DNA of 64,000 nt from assembly GCA_020199775.1 (NCBI GenBank), contig JAIVJZ010000043.1, positions 1 through 64,000 on the forward strand, written 5' to 3'. Below, piece after piece: positions 9,501-17,096 of this stretch (position 1 is its first letter; every line of letters starts with the position of its first letter). The stretch comes from Acidobacteriota bacterium (GTDB lineage: Bacteria; Acidobacteriota; Blastocatellia; Pyrinomonadales; Pyrinomonadaceae). The translations under genes and the position numbers were made by a program. The notes beneath the pieces were generated by a model, which saw nothing but the letters and a program-made list of their open reading frames with translations, made no database searches and was not told where the DNA came from.

Positions 9501-11553
9501 CACGCGCAACGCGACGCTCCAACGCTCGCGCAACGACATACGTTTCTTCACCGCCCTCACCGGCGGCACGGAGATTACTTTCAACGGCACGGACAACGTC
9601 TTCACGGGCGCGCAACTCGCGCCGAACCCGCACGTGATCTTCGCCGAGGGCGCGACGCCCAGCCCGACCACCAACGCGGCCGACCTCGTCGCGCTGACGC
9701 TGACGCTCGACCCGGCCGGGGCAGGCCCGCCCGCCGGGCCGCCCGCCATCGCTCGCATGACCTCCGTGCGACTCACGCTCGACATCTTCATGGCGCGCAC
9801 CGCCCCGGCCGCCGCGCCGCAGCCCCTGCAACAGGTTCCGGCCGTACCGCCCGCCGCAGGCACGACGGCGACTGACAAGTGGTTCGGCGGTCGGTTCGTG
9901 CAGGTGCAGGACGCCGCGCGCAACGCGGGGCGCGCGTTGCTCGTCGTGCGCGAGGTGCAGCCCGCCGGGTTCGCGGCTGTGCTCGTGCTGCGTCAGGTCG
10001 CCATCGCGGCCAACGTTGTGACGGGTCTCGCGGCGCGCGCTCAACTTTTCGACACGGAGAATTTCACGGCCGGCGAAGTCGCAAAGGCCAACCCGTTCGA
10101 GGTCAACGCGAGCGCAGTGCCCGCGGGCGGTTTGAACATCTTCGTCGAGGCGGCGAGCGTGAGCGCGGCGTTGCGCGACACCGGGTTCCAACTCGGCATC
10201 AAGGACTTTGAATTCGACGGCGACCGCGTGGCCGTGACGGCCGTGGCGTTCACGCGCGTGCGCGCCACGATCAATTCAACCCCGCCCAACACCGTGCGCG
10301 CGGGCTTCCCCGCCCCGGCCGCACACACTTTCGACAGCACGAGTCTCTCGGACGACTTTACCGTCAATACTCCGCTCGTGCTGATGCGTAACGCGCAGCC
10401 CGACATCGCGCTCGATGTCACCGCCGCTCCGGCCGGTCTCCCGATTCGCTGGCAGGCGATTCGCAACCCTGCCGATCACGTGAGTCTCGGCAACGCGGCG
10501 GCCGTCCCGACCGTCACCCCCAATGCCATCACCGCGAACCTCGCCACGCTTAACGCCAACGCGCGCGGCTCGTTCCGCGTCCGCGCCTACATCGACACGA
10601 ACGGGAACAACACCTTTCAGGCCGGAGAGCCTTCGCTCCCGCTCAACCTCGTGCTGGCCGACGCGACGGTTGTCGCCGACAACAGCACCCCGCATAATGC
10701 GGGCGTCATCAGCGCCACACTCAACGCGGGCGGCTTGAGCATCGTCAACGGCGTGTTCCCGAACGTGCCTCTGTCGGCGGCCGACTTGCTGACGGCCGGG
10801 ATGGCGATGGAACTCATCGCCGACGTGACGGGCGGCGGCGCGGACGGACTGCTCGGTCTGAATCAAGTCTTCTCCGGCGTCGTCAACATGGTGCGTGTCC
10901 GTGACGTACACGGCTTCTATAGAGACACGACCGTGGCTCCGGCCACCGATCACAATTTAACTTTTGTCGCGTCGTCGAACGCGGGAAGCGCAACCGGTAA
11001 CTTCGGCGGCAGACCTATGTTTGTTCCCGGCGACCCGCCCATGGTGCTCCACATTCTCCCCCTGCTCGATTCGGGTCGTGCCGGTGCGGGGACAGGAGGC
11101 GACACTGCGCTTTTGAGCAGGAGCGGCCCGCACGTTGCCGCCGCTCGTCCGGTCGGGCAACGCTGGACGATAAGATGTGTAGACTCGCCGAGTTTCTCTT
11201 TCCGGCGGACACACCCGGTCAACGCTTCCGCGATTCTGCGCCGCGTGCATTACGAACTGAGGTTCGGAGCCTGCTTCTGCTTCTGGACAAACACGACCGC
11301 AAGTCGCGCCGCAACGGGCGACCCGGCCGACCGGCTCTATTCCGTCATTCGCATCGTCAACTGGCAGATTCTCGCCGACTTCGATACCAGTTTTCCGGCG
11401 GCGGGCGCGCCCGTCCTCACCGTCAACACGCCGCATCAGGTGTCTGTGTCGAGTCGCACGACAATCGCACCGATTGGCCGGGCGCAGGATAACGGGGTCG
11501 AGGTGCGGCCTCCCGCCGGTATTCAAATCGCCGTCTTCGACGGAAGTAATTGA
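6541..11553 (+). CDS. 1670-aa baseplate protein fused to OmpA-like and peptidoglycan-binding domains
   Basis: Residues 1-120 repeat the circularisation-N-like domain of the gene at 5476 (QGLGRRATGI, PVSFVADIA, PERFEYALTLREL). A Pro-rich linker and a carboxypeptidase-regulatory-like beta domain (about 147-232) follow. An OmpA-C-like domain spans about 238-465 (VVHFRFDSAF, LVIIGHTDLVG, NQNLSERRGRSAYAFL, then NRRTEMLFV) and is split by a PG_binding_1 domain at about 340-405 (MLQDLGYYRGRIDEFF, AIRGFQSDHALPVTGIVD). Two roughly 285-aa repeats occupy residues about 673-1240 (each with RSSNDIRFF or RSRNDIRFF and a TDKWFGGR phrase), followed by about 430 unrecognised residues. OmpA-like and PG_binding domains grip peptidoglycan in other proteins, so this subunit could tie the baseplate to the cell wall. 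There is no signal peptide, as expected for a cytoplasmic machine. Confidence 0.8.
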   Translation: MPPVKPMLDEIELKLVQKIDTAEEQVQAQHGVPALEGDFLQGLGRRATGITLNGVMTGTEAAADLKTLREKFRAAEPVSFVADIATATKVDQVLIEEMGVRELAGTPERFEYALTLRELVAPPPHETEEPPPIPTIPPPSIPSVEVGTLVVEVVVEGEPDFDFSTVRLTLQNNGAAGASRLLTNRTEGVWVEENLAPGSYTASAVVEAPVAMAGEEQATVRGGETTEIKITLRPGVVIAKAFVVHFRFDSAFIEPCLRQVLRRVFDYAQDHPDEKLVIIGHTDLVGPPSYNQNLSERRGRSAYAFLTFGTSPAHREAAIDEWDTLRVNPPVTPLNDSWDRREYQYMLQDLGYYRGRIDEFFADDPEPPRFSNADSAIRGFQSDHALPVTGIVDKETWRALVTEYLSLDALAVPDSQFLPNANESGCNGGLLKWLGFGEKDPVKNTEDAWRPNRRTEMLFVRTDKLPNAVEKPETFDMPEPGVVGTTWCLNVGTPAPPPGFLARGKSKPNKWLVVPAEPGKVTVSGVIKFADETRAANMKYVLIAPDGEFLREREDGTADPVAERPTGPKRGRGVPGRTDDEGQFSHPEQTPVGVYILQLPDLVNPSVARESNEPPTNAVGNIVCMRLAPGTGTEATPASSAGVLSFDAAAGLANIGATIHPAPPPPVPVNPLIELTSTVVVVKRSYTNPARVPVTLKTSSRFPCNGTLTRSSNDIRFFTSNDPGATEITFTGGDNVFPGGRLSDPGGVQLFAEARTPSGTTGGFTLTLTLDPPTTPGATPVGSPLNVTMTALELTLDIHVTPPAPGVEPNRLPQPPDPVPVPPPDPATASDKWFGGRLVTVQSGNTQERVLLSVSMRPTDFTGQLTLRQVKVAGTTVGAVDNAKLNLFDNRTATAGEAPLANPFDFAAITVGATGRKFGVEGKAASPVLRDAGFQLGIAGAEFDADRVAITVGIGAAITLASPFVVVKKPHTNPARRSVTLFTTAATTRNATLQRSRNDIRFFTALTGGTEITFNGTDNVFTGAQLAPNPHVIFAEGATPSPTTNAADLVALTLTLDPAGAGPPAGPPAIARMTSVRLTLDIFMARTAPAAAPQPLQQVPAVPPAAGTTATDKWFGGRFVQVQDAARNAGRALLVVREVQPAGFAAVLVLRQVAIAANVVTGLAARAQLFDTENFTAGEVAKANPFEVNASAVPAGGLNIFVEAASVSAALRDTGFQLGIKDFEFDGDRVAVTAVAFTRVRATINSTPPNTVRAGFPAPAAHTFDSTSLSDDFTVNTPLVLMRNAQPDIALDVTAAPAGLPIRWQAIRNPADHVSLGNAAAVPTVTPNAITANLATLNANARGSFRVRAYIDTNGNNTFQAGEPSLPLNLVLADATVVADNSTPHNAGVISATLNAGGLSIVNGVFPNVPLSAADLLTAGMAMELIADVTGGGADGLLGLNQVFSGVVNMVRVRDVHGFYRDTTVAPATDHNLTFVASSNAGSATGNFGGRPMFVPGDPPMVLHILPLLDSGRAGAGTGGDTALLSRSGPHVAAARPVGQRWTIRCVDSPSFSFRRTHPVNASAILRRVHYELRFGACFCFWTNTTASRAATGDPADRLYSVIRIVNWQILADFDTSFPAAGAPVLTVNTPHQVSVSSRTTIAPIGRAQDNGVEVRPPAGIQIAVFDGSN

Positions 11554-11599
11554 GACTCTCCGCATCATGTTCCGTAGACGTTTGGGCTAAGGAAGATTT

Positions 11600-12628
11600 A
11601 TGAGCAATAACGACCCCGTGAAAAGTGGCGCGGCAACGCCGGGAGCAGACGGCTTGCCGTTGGAGCCGGATTCGGTATCCGAACTCCTCTTCGCCACACA
11701 CCTCTTCACGGTCGAAATCATTTCGCTCACGGCGACGCCGTGGGCTGTCGAAGCTGATGACCTGCAACATCGTCGCCTCGGCATCGTTCTACGGCTGCTC
11801 GCCCTCCACAAAGGAAAGCTGAATCTTCAACCCAGTCAGACCTTCCCTTTAGAGGTCGAGCAGCGGCGCGAGAGTGAATTCTTCAACCACGATTTCCACG
11901 GCCTGTGGTCGCACGTCACGCCGCAGCCCGAAGTCGGCGTCCGTTACGTCGTCATCTCGCGGGCGGCGACCGACTCGCCCGCCGCGCTCATGCAGGAGGG
12001 CGCGTGCGTGCGGCTGCTCGTGCCCGCATACGAGTCCGACATTCTGCTCGCCCTTGAAGCCGAGCGTCTCTACCGCGAAATTTTCGCCGCCGCGAACTAC
12101 GAGTCAAACAACGAGACGGAGTACGAGCCGAAGCACGAGCCGCCGACTATCGCCGCCGCGCGTGCGCTTCTCAATTTCACGCGTGAGCGCGTCGCCGGCT
12201 GCCGCGACATCTACGCGCTCTACTTCTGGGCGCGCATCCAGCCCGCACTCCTGGCGAACACGGAGCTTTTGCTTCCCGGCGTGCTGACGCTCGCCTCGTC
12301 GTCGAACGCGAAGAACTCGTTTCGACAAACCACCGTCGCTTTAATCTACGACGCCGCGCTCGACTTCGAACCGGACTCGCCGCCGTATCGCATCGTGCTC
12401 GCGACGTTTGTCGCCCTCCTGTTGCAGCCAGAGGCGAGTCTCCTGCATGAGATGCTGGTCGAGGTACAGCTTTACAACTTGATCTTTCAAGACCAGCGGC
12501 CGCGCTTCAACTCCGGCGCGATGATTCCCGACGCGGACGCGCACCGCGCCGTGCTGGCCGCGCTCGCCCCCTTCAAAACCGAACGCGCCCAACGTATCAA
12601 AGTCTGGCTCAGCGCCGGCGGCTCATAA
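11600..12628 (+). CDS. Unrecognised 342-aa injection-system protein
   Basis: Good ribosome site (AAGGA) before ATG 11600. The protein is soluble and mixed alpha/beta, with an acidic linker at about residues 170-187 (NNETEYEPKHEPP) separating two halves. The second half is helical (NFTRERVAGCRDIYALYFW) and the end is basic. No signal peptide, membrane segment or known active site is seen. It lies inside the structural operon between the OmpA-fusion protein and the hub, so it probably belongs to the machine as an assembly or baseplate-adaptor protein. I do not recognise the family. Confidence 0.6.
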   Translation: MSNNDPVKSGAATPGADGLPLEPDSVSELLFATHLFTVEIISLTATPWAVEADDLQHRRLGIVLRLLALHKGKLNLQPSQTFPLEVEQRRESEFFNHDFHGLWSHVTPQPEVGVRYVVISRAATDSPAALMQEGACVRLLVPAYESDILLALEAERLYREIFAAANYESNNETEYEPKHEPPTIAAARALLNFTRERVAGCRDIYALYFWARIQPALLANTELLLPGVLTLASSSNAKNSFRQTTVALIYDAALDFEPDSPPYRIVLATFVALLLQPEASLLHEMLVEVQLYNLIFQDQRPRFNSGAMIPDADAHRAVLAALAPFKTERAQRIKVWLSAGGS

Positions 12629-12678
12629 ATTTCGATCCCCGATCCGGCTTACAAAAACTTGCGGAAGGCGAGTACAAG

Positions 12679-13686
12679 ATGTTGGTAAACCCGGCTTACA
12701 AAATTGCTATCGGCGGCAAGCTCATCGACACCACCGACGAGCCGCGCGCGAGCACCGTCGTCTCGCTCGGCGTCGCGCTCGACATGGAGACGCCCGCCGA
12801 TAGCTTTACCCTCTCGCTCGGCAACGTGGGGAGCTTTCGGCCTGCGCGCGGCGACGAAACGAAGATCGAGTTGGGCTACTTCGGAGACGAGGACGACGAG
12901 GAGTTGACGCAGGTCGTGTCGGGCACGATAGAGACGGTCGAGCCGAACCTGACGACCACGCGCATCAACGGCTACAGCGGCGCGTCGGCGGTGCTCGGCA
13001 CGCGCGTCGAGAAGACCTACGAGAACATGGAGGCCGGAGATATCGTCCGCGACCTCGCCTCGCGGGCGGGCGTTGACGTGGCGACGGCCGACGCGGGCAT
13101 CACCTTCCCCGCTTACGTCGTTGACGGACGCCGCCACGTCTACGCGCACATGGCCGACCTCGCCGCCCTGTGCGGGTTCGACCTCTACGTCAACCCTGAC
13201 GGCGAACTGGTCTTCGAGAAATTCGTCAACGGGAAAAAGATTCACGTGTTCGAGTACAAAAAGCACATCCTCGCGCTCGACGTGCAACGTTTGCCGCCGC
13301 GCGCCGGGCTGGTCGAGGCGTGGGGCGAGAGCCCGGCGAAGGGCGAGGCCGACGACACGTGGGCGTGGCTGACCAAAGACTTCGCGGGCGCGAAAGGCTC
13401 GGCCGGGTCGGGCGCGCCGCTGCTGCTTGAGCGCGCGTCGCTCCGCACGGCAGAGGCGGCGCGCGCCGCCGCCGAAGCCACCCTGACGGCCATCAAGCGG
13501 CGCGCCTTGCGCGGCAGTCTGAAGTCCGTCGGCCGTCCCGCGGTCAAGCTCGGCGACGCGATCCGCCTGAGCGAGATGCCTGACGAATCGCTGAACGATA
13601 GTTTTCAAGTGCGGAGCGTGACGCATCGCATCACCAAGCTCGGCGGTTTCACCACCACCGTCGGCTTCCGCGCCATCGAGGCGTGA
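12679..13686 (+). CDS. Baseplate hub protein, phage late-control gpD / gp27-like
   Basis: 335-aa protein matching the gpD/VgrG N-terminal hub family, which forms the ring joining spike and tube. Visible hallmarks are the first beta domain (FTLSLGNVGSF), the phrase VVSGTIETVEPNL, the middle domain with GDIVRDLASRAGVD followed by a Tyr/His region (DGRRHVYAHMADLAALCGFDLYV), and the C-terminal phrase SFQVRSVTHRITKLGGFTT typical of this family. Length is usual for a stand-alone hub. It is followed by the spike, tip and gp25 genes in the standard order. Confidence 0.85.
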   Translation: MLVNPAYKIAIGGKLIDTTDEPRASTVVSLGVALDMETPADSFTLSLGNVGSFRPARGDETKIELGYFGDEDDEELTQVVSGTIETVEPNLTTTRINGYSGASAVLGTRVEKTYENMEAGDIVRDLASRAGVDVATADAGITFPAYVVDGRRHVYAHMADLAALCGFDLYVNPDGELVFEKFVNGKKIHVFEYKKHILALDVQRLPPRAGLVEAWGESPAKGEADDTWAWLTKDFAGAKGSAGSGAPLLLERASLRTAEAARAAAEATLTAIKRRALRGSLKSVGRPAVKLGDAIRLSEMPDESLNDSFQVRSVTHRITKLGGFTTTVGFRAIEA

Positions 13687-13724
13687 ACGCGCGGACATGA
13701 CTGATTGAACATGACGGAGACGAC

Positions 13725-14528
13725 GTGACGACGATCATCAACACCATTCAGGAGATTGTGCGCGAAGAGATGCGCCGCGTGCGCGTCGCGGAGTTGGGCT
13801 TGGTCGAGGCCGTCTACCCGCACGGCGCGGACGGCGACAACGACAACTACGCGTGCGACGTGCGGCTGAAAAACAGCGGCCTCCTTCTCAAACGCGTGCC
13901 GACCGCGACGGGGCACATCGGCACCGCCGCCATCCCGAACGTCGGCGACCTCGTGCTCATGACTTTCGACAAGGGCGACGTTAATCAGGGCATCATCATC
14001 GGCCGCCTCTACAACGACAAGGAGCGGCCGCCCGTAAACAACCCGGACGAGGTTATCTTCCGCCTGCCGCTCGCCGCCGCCGACGACAAAACAATCAAGG
14101 GCGCGATTCGCAACCTGCAATCGAAATCGCCGCCGCGCGAAATGATCTTCGAGATGCCCCCGAAGATTACCGTCCGCGTCACGGACGGCACGGTGCGCGC
14201 GACCGCAGGCAAGACCGAGATGAAACTCGACCAGCCGAACGGCAGCGGCGGCACGGTCACAGTCCTCGCCGGGCGGACGAAGATCACGATGAATCAAGAC
14301 GGCGACGTGGTCATCGAGGCGGCCGGAGCGATGACGCTGAAAGCCTCGCGCGACTTAAAGCTCGAAGGCATGAACATCTCCATCAAGAGCCAGGTCAACA
14401 CGGAGATCGAGGCCGGGGCGCAGGCAACGTTAAAGGCGAACGCGGGCGCAACGGTTAACGGCGGCGCGACGACCACCGTGCAGGGCGCGATGGTCAGCGT
14501 CAAAGGGATCGCTTCATTTTCGCCGTAA
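13725..14528 (+). CDS. Spike protein, phage baseplate assembly V / gp5-VgrG C-terminal-like
   Basis: 267-aa spike. The GTG start at 13725 follows ACGGAGA. Residues about 25-105 form the OB-fold of gpV/gp5 (VEAVYPHG, YACDVRLKN, PNVGDLVLMTFDKGDVNQGIIIGRLYN). The remainder is a repetitive beta-helix (ITVRVTDGTVRATAGKTEM, AMTLKASRDLKLEGMNIS, TEIEAGAQATLKANAGATV) expected of a needle that punctures membranes. No lysozyme domain is inserted. It immediately precedes the PAAR-like tip gene, the partner that sharpens such spikes. Confidence 0.85.
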   Translation: MTTIINTIQEIVREEMRRVRVAELGLVEAVYPHGADGDNDNYACDVRLKNSGLLLKRVPTATGHIGTAAIPNVGDLVLMTFDKGDVNQGIIIGRLYNDKERPPVNNPDEVIFRLPLAAADDKTIKGAIRNLQSKSPPREMIFEMPPKITVRVTDGTVRATAGKTEMKLDQPNGSGGTVTVLAGRTKITMNQDGDVVIEAAGAMTLKASRDLKLEGMNISIKSQVNTEIEAGAQATLKANAGATVNGGATTTVQGAMVSVKGIASFSP

Positions 14529-14538
14529 GGAGGGACGG

Positions 14539-14871
14539 ATGCCCGGTTCGCCAGTTTCAATCGGTTGCATGGTGATGATTACGCCCGGCGCGTCGGGGCC
14601 GCCCGACACGGGCACCATCGTTGCTATCTTTCCCCCGGTCATCACGGCGGGCGGGATGCCGCTCGCGACCTCCGGCTCGCTGTGCATGATGATCAACTCG
14701 GTGTGGGGATTTCCCTACCCGCTTCCCATCGGCCCGACGGGAAGCGGCGGCGTGACGGTGGGCGGGCGCGCGCTCGTGCGGCTCGGCGATGTCATCCCCA
14801 CGCCGCCCGGCATCCTGACGATTCTCGGGCCGCCCGCGGCGCCGTTCATCAACGACCAGTGGCCGCCGTAA
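14539..14871 (+). CDS. PAAR-like spike-tip protein
   Basis: 110-aa protein with a strong TAAGGAGGG ribosome site, 10 nt after the spike gene. Gly/Pro-rich short beta segments (GGMPLATSGSLCMM, GGVTVGGRALVRLGDVIPTP) are typical of PAAR-like caps in tail-like systems. The family folds into a small cone that binds metal at its apex; Cys and Met residues are present but the exact ligands cannot be assigned here. Its place between spike and gp25 genes supports the call. The 89 bp after it hold a short inverted pair (AGGATGAA and TTCATCCT) and no gene. Confidence 0.75.
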   Translation: MPGSPVSIGCMVMITPGASGPPDTGTIVAIFPPVITAGGMPLATSGSLCMMINSVWGFPYPLPIGPTGSGGVTVGGRALVRLGDVIPTPPGILTILGPPAAPFINDQWPP

Positions 14872-14960
14872 AAAAGGATGAAGGCCGAAGGACGACCGGC
14901 GGCGCGCGTTTCATCCTTCACCCTTCCACGTTCGTCGTTGCTTTCTGCTGAGGTGGGATT

Positions 14961-15455
14961 ATGTCAACGCCTTTTGAGCGATTCGGGACAGACTTGAAGT
15001 TGCTGCGCAATCTTGAGCGGCGTCACAGCAGCCGCGACCGCGACCCTCTGACGGGGCTTGCGGGCAATGACCTCGCGACCGCCCCGCGCGCCGCGACGGG
15101 TCTCGTCGATCTCGACACGTGGAGCGCGGTCGATAATCTCGTGCAAGCGCTTCTCCTGCGCTTCCTGACGCCGGTCGGCGAACTCGCCATCCTCGGCCAT
15201 CCCGATTACGGGTCGCGGCTCGACGAGTTGATCGGCGAACTCAACTCCGAGACCACACGCAACCGCGCGAAGCTCTTCGTGTTGCAAGCCCTCGCCGCCG
15301 AGCCGCGCGTCAGGAAGGTCGTCTCGGTCGAGGTGACGCAGAACCGCGCGCGCCCCGAACAGATGGACATCAACATTCAACTCCTCGTGATCGACCGCGA
15401 CACGCCGCTCAATCTGGTCTTTCCCTTTTTCCTTGAGAGGGGGGCGACGCCGTGA
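14961..15455 (+). CDS. Baseplate wedge protein, GPW/gp25 family
   Basis: 164-aa protein of the gp25 family (lysozyme-named but structural), which nucleates sheath assembly on the baseplate. GAGGTGGG lies upstream of the ATG. Key phrases are LVQALLLRFLTPVGELAILGHPDYGSRL (seen in two parts at residues about 60-88), a helix with NSETTRNRAKLFVLQAL, and VRKVVSVEVTQN. The N-terminal 50 residues are a longer, basic extension than in phage gp25. The stop overlaps the start of the gp6/J gene (GTGA at 15452-15455), so the two wedge proteins are coupled. Confidence 0.9.
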   Translation: MSTPFERFGTDLKLLRNLERRHSSRDRDPLTGLAGNDLATAPRAATGLVDLDTWSAVDNLVQALLLRFLTPVGELAILGHPDYGSRLDELIGELNSETTRNRAKLFVLQALAAEPRVRKVVSVEVTQNRARPEQMDINIQLLVIDRDTPLNLVFPFFLERGATP

Positions 15456-17095
15456 ACCCCGACACCGTGACGCTCATCAATCGCACGTACTTCGAGATCG
15501 TGGACGACATCCTGACGGCCATCGTCGGCGGCGTCGTCAACGAGCCCTCGATCTTCGACCTCAAGGACGACCGCTACCCGCTCGCGCAGCGCGCCAGCGA
15601 CGTGCGCGGCATCACGGGCACGCTCCTCGCCCGCGACCCGTCGGGCGCGATGATCCCGACGCCGCACGCCTTCAGGAAGACGGTCGATTTCATATTCCGC
15701 GAGAGCGAGAACGCCGTCATCTGGCTGCCGGGCGGCGCGAAGCCCGCCGACGAAACCGTCTTTTACATCGACTACTTACGCCCCGACACGCGCTCGCCCT
15801 TGAGCGACATCAACGTCGGCAGCGTGACGCGCACACTCGGCGAAGCCGTGGGGCGCGAGATCGCGACCGTCTACCAGCAGATCAACGAAGCATACCTCGC
15901 GGGCTTCGTGGACACGGCGAAGGGGCTCTCGCTCGACCTCGTCGTCTCCATTCTCGGCGTCTCGCGCAAAACGCGCGAGTATGCGGTCGGTCTCGTCACC
16001 TTCTTCCGCGACACGGCTTCAGGCGACGGCAACATCACGATCCCGGAAGGCACGTCGCTCGTCACGGATAAAGAGGGCGCGTCGTTCGTCACCGCCCAAC
16101 TGCGCACGATCCAGCGCGGGCAGGCGCGCATCGACGTGCCGATTCGCGCCGACGGAGCATCGACGGGCGACGCAGGGATCGTCAAAGCGGGCGAAATCAC
16201 GAAGACCTCGCAGCCCATCACGGGCATCTCGCGCGTGACAAACTTCGAGCCGACGATCCTCGGCGCGGAGGACGAAACCGACGAGCAGTTGCGCGCGCGC
16301 GCGAAGGCCGCGCTGCGGAGTTTGGGCAAGGCGACCGTCGCCGCGCTCACCAACGCCATCTTCGAAGGGCGAGCCAGACTTGCGGAGATTTTCGACCCGA
16401 ACGGGCCGCCGCTCAAGCGTTCCATTCCGGGCACGGTGACGCTGCTGGTCGAAAGCGAGCCGGAGCGTTTTCCGAGTCTCCAAGTAGCCATCGAGCAGAC
16501 GCGCGCGGCCGGAGTGCAGGCGAACCTGATCGCGCGCTACATCTTTTTCAAGCCGCGCCTTCGCACGCGCATCGCCCCCGGTCTGACGCCCGACGGGAAG
16601 CTCAAGCTCGTCAACGAAATCATTCAGGCCATGCAGAAGTACGTGGATACGTTGTCGGTCGGCGACCCGGCCTCCGGCGAGGAGTTGCTGCAGGCCGTGA
16701 CGGGCGTCAAGGAGGTCGGCAAGAAGAAGGACGAGACGAAGATCGTCGATGTGTTGGCGTGGCGGGCGGACGTGGGACAGCCCGGCGCGGAAGCTTTGGT
16801 CAAAGCGTTGGTCGAGGCTGCGACTCAGATTTTCGCAGCCCCGGCGACGGCCGAAGAGGCGCGCAAGGAAGCTTTGATGCTCGCGCTCACGAACGTCTTT
16901 TCGGAGTCCGCGCCGCCCGTCCCGACGGGGCGACGCATCCCCGACCGCACCCTCGTACAGGGGGCGACGGGACAGCGCGCCACCGACGCCGAGATCGAGG
17001 CGGGCACGTTCAAGGTGGTCAGTGTCGTGGACGGTGAGAAGTGGTGGGTCGTGCTCGATGTCGAGCCCGCCGACATTCTTCTCGACGAGGTCTAA
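15452..17095 (+). CDS. Baseplate J-like protein (gp6 family)
   Basis: 547-aa wedge protein. The GTG start overlaps the gp25 stop. The N-terminal and middle parts (residues about 150-330: GFVDTAKGLSLDLVVSILGV, GDGNITIPEGTSLVTDKEG, ETDEQLRARAKAALRSLGKA) are characteristic of baseplate J/gp6 proteins, which form the baseplate ring. The C-terminal 200 residues are longer than in P2 gpJ, as usual for injection systems. It stops at 17095, one base before the start of the next gene, consistent with tight coupling. Confidence 0.9.
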   Translation: MNPDTVTLINRTYFEIVDDILTAIVGGVVNEPSIFDLKDDRYPLAQRASDVRGITGTLLARDPSGAMIPTPHAFRKTVDFIFRESENAVIWLPGGAKPADETVFYIDYLRPDTRSPLSDINVGSVTRTLGEAVGREIATVYQQINEAYLAGFVDTAKGLSLDLVVSILGVSRKTREYAVGLVTFFRDTASGDGNITIPEGTSLVTDKEGASFVTAQLRTIQRGQARIDVPIRADGASTGDAGIVKAGEITKTSQPITGISRVTNFEPTILGAEDETDEQLRARAKAALRSLGKATVAALTNAIFEGRARLAEIFDPNGPPLKRSIPGTVTLLVESEPERFPSLQVAIEQTRAAGVQANLIARYIFFKPRLRTRIAPGLTPDGKLKLVNEIIQAMQKYVDTLSVGDPASGEELLQAVTGVKEVGKKKDETKIVDVLAWRADVGQPGAEALVKALVEAATQIFAAPATAEEARKEALMLALTNVFSESAPPVPTGRRIPDRTLVQGATGQRATDAEIEAGTFKVVSVVDGEKWWVVLDVEPADILLDEV

Positions 17096-17096
17096 C

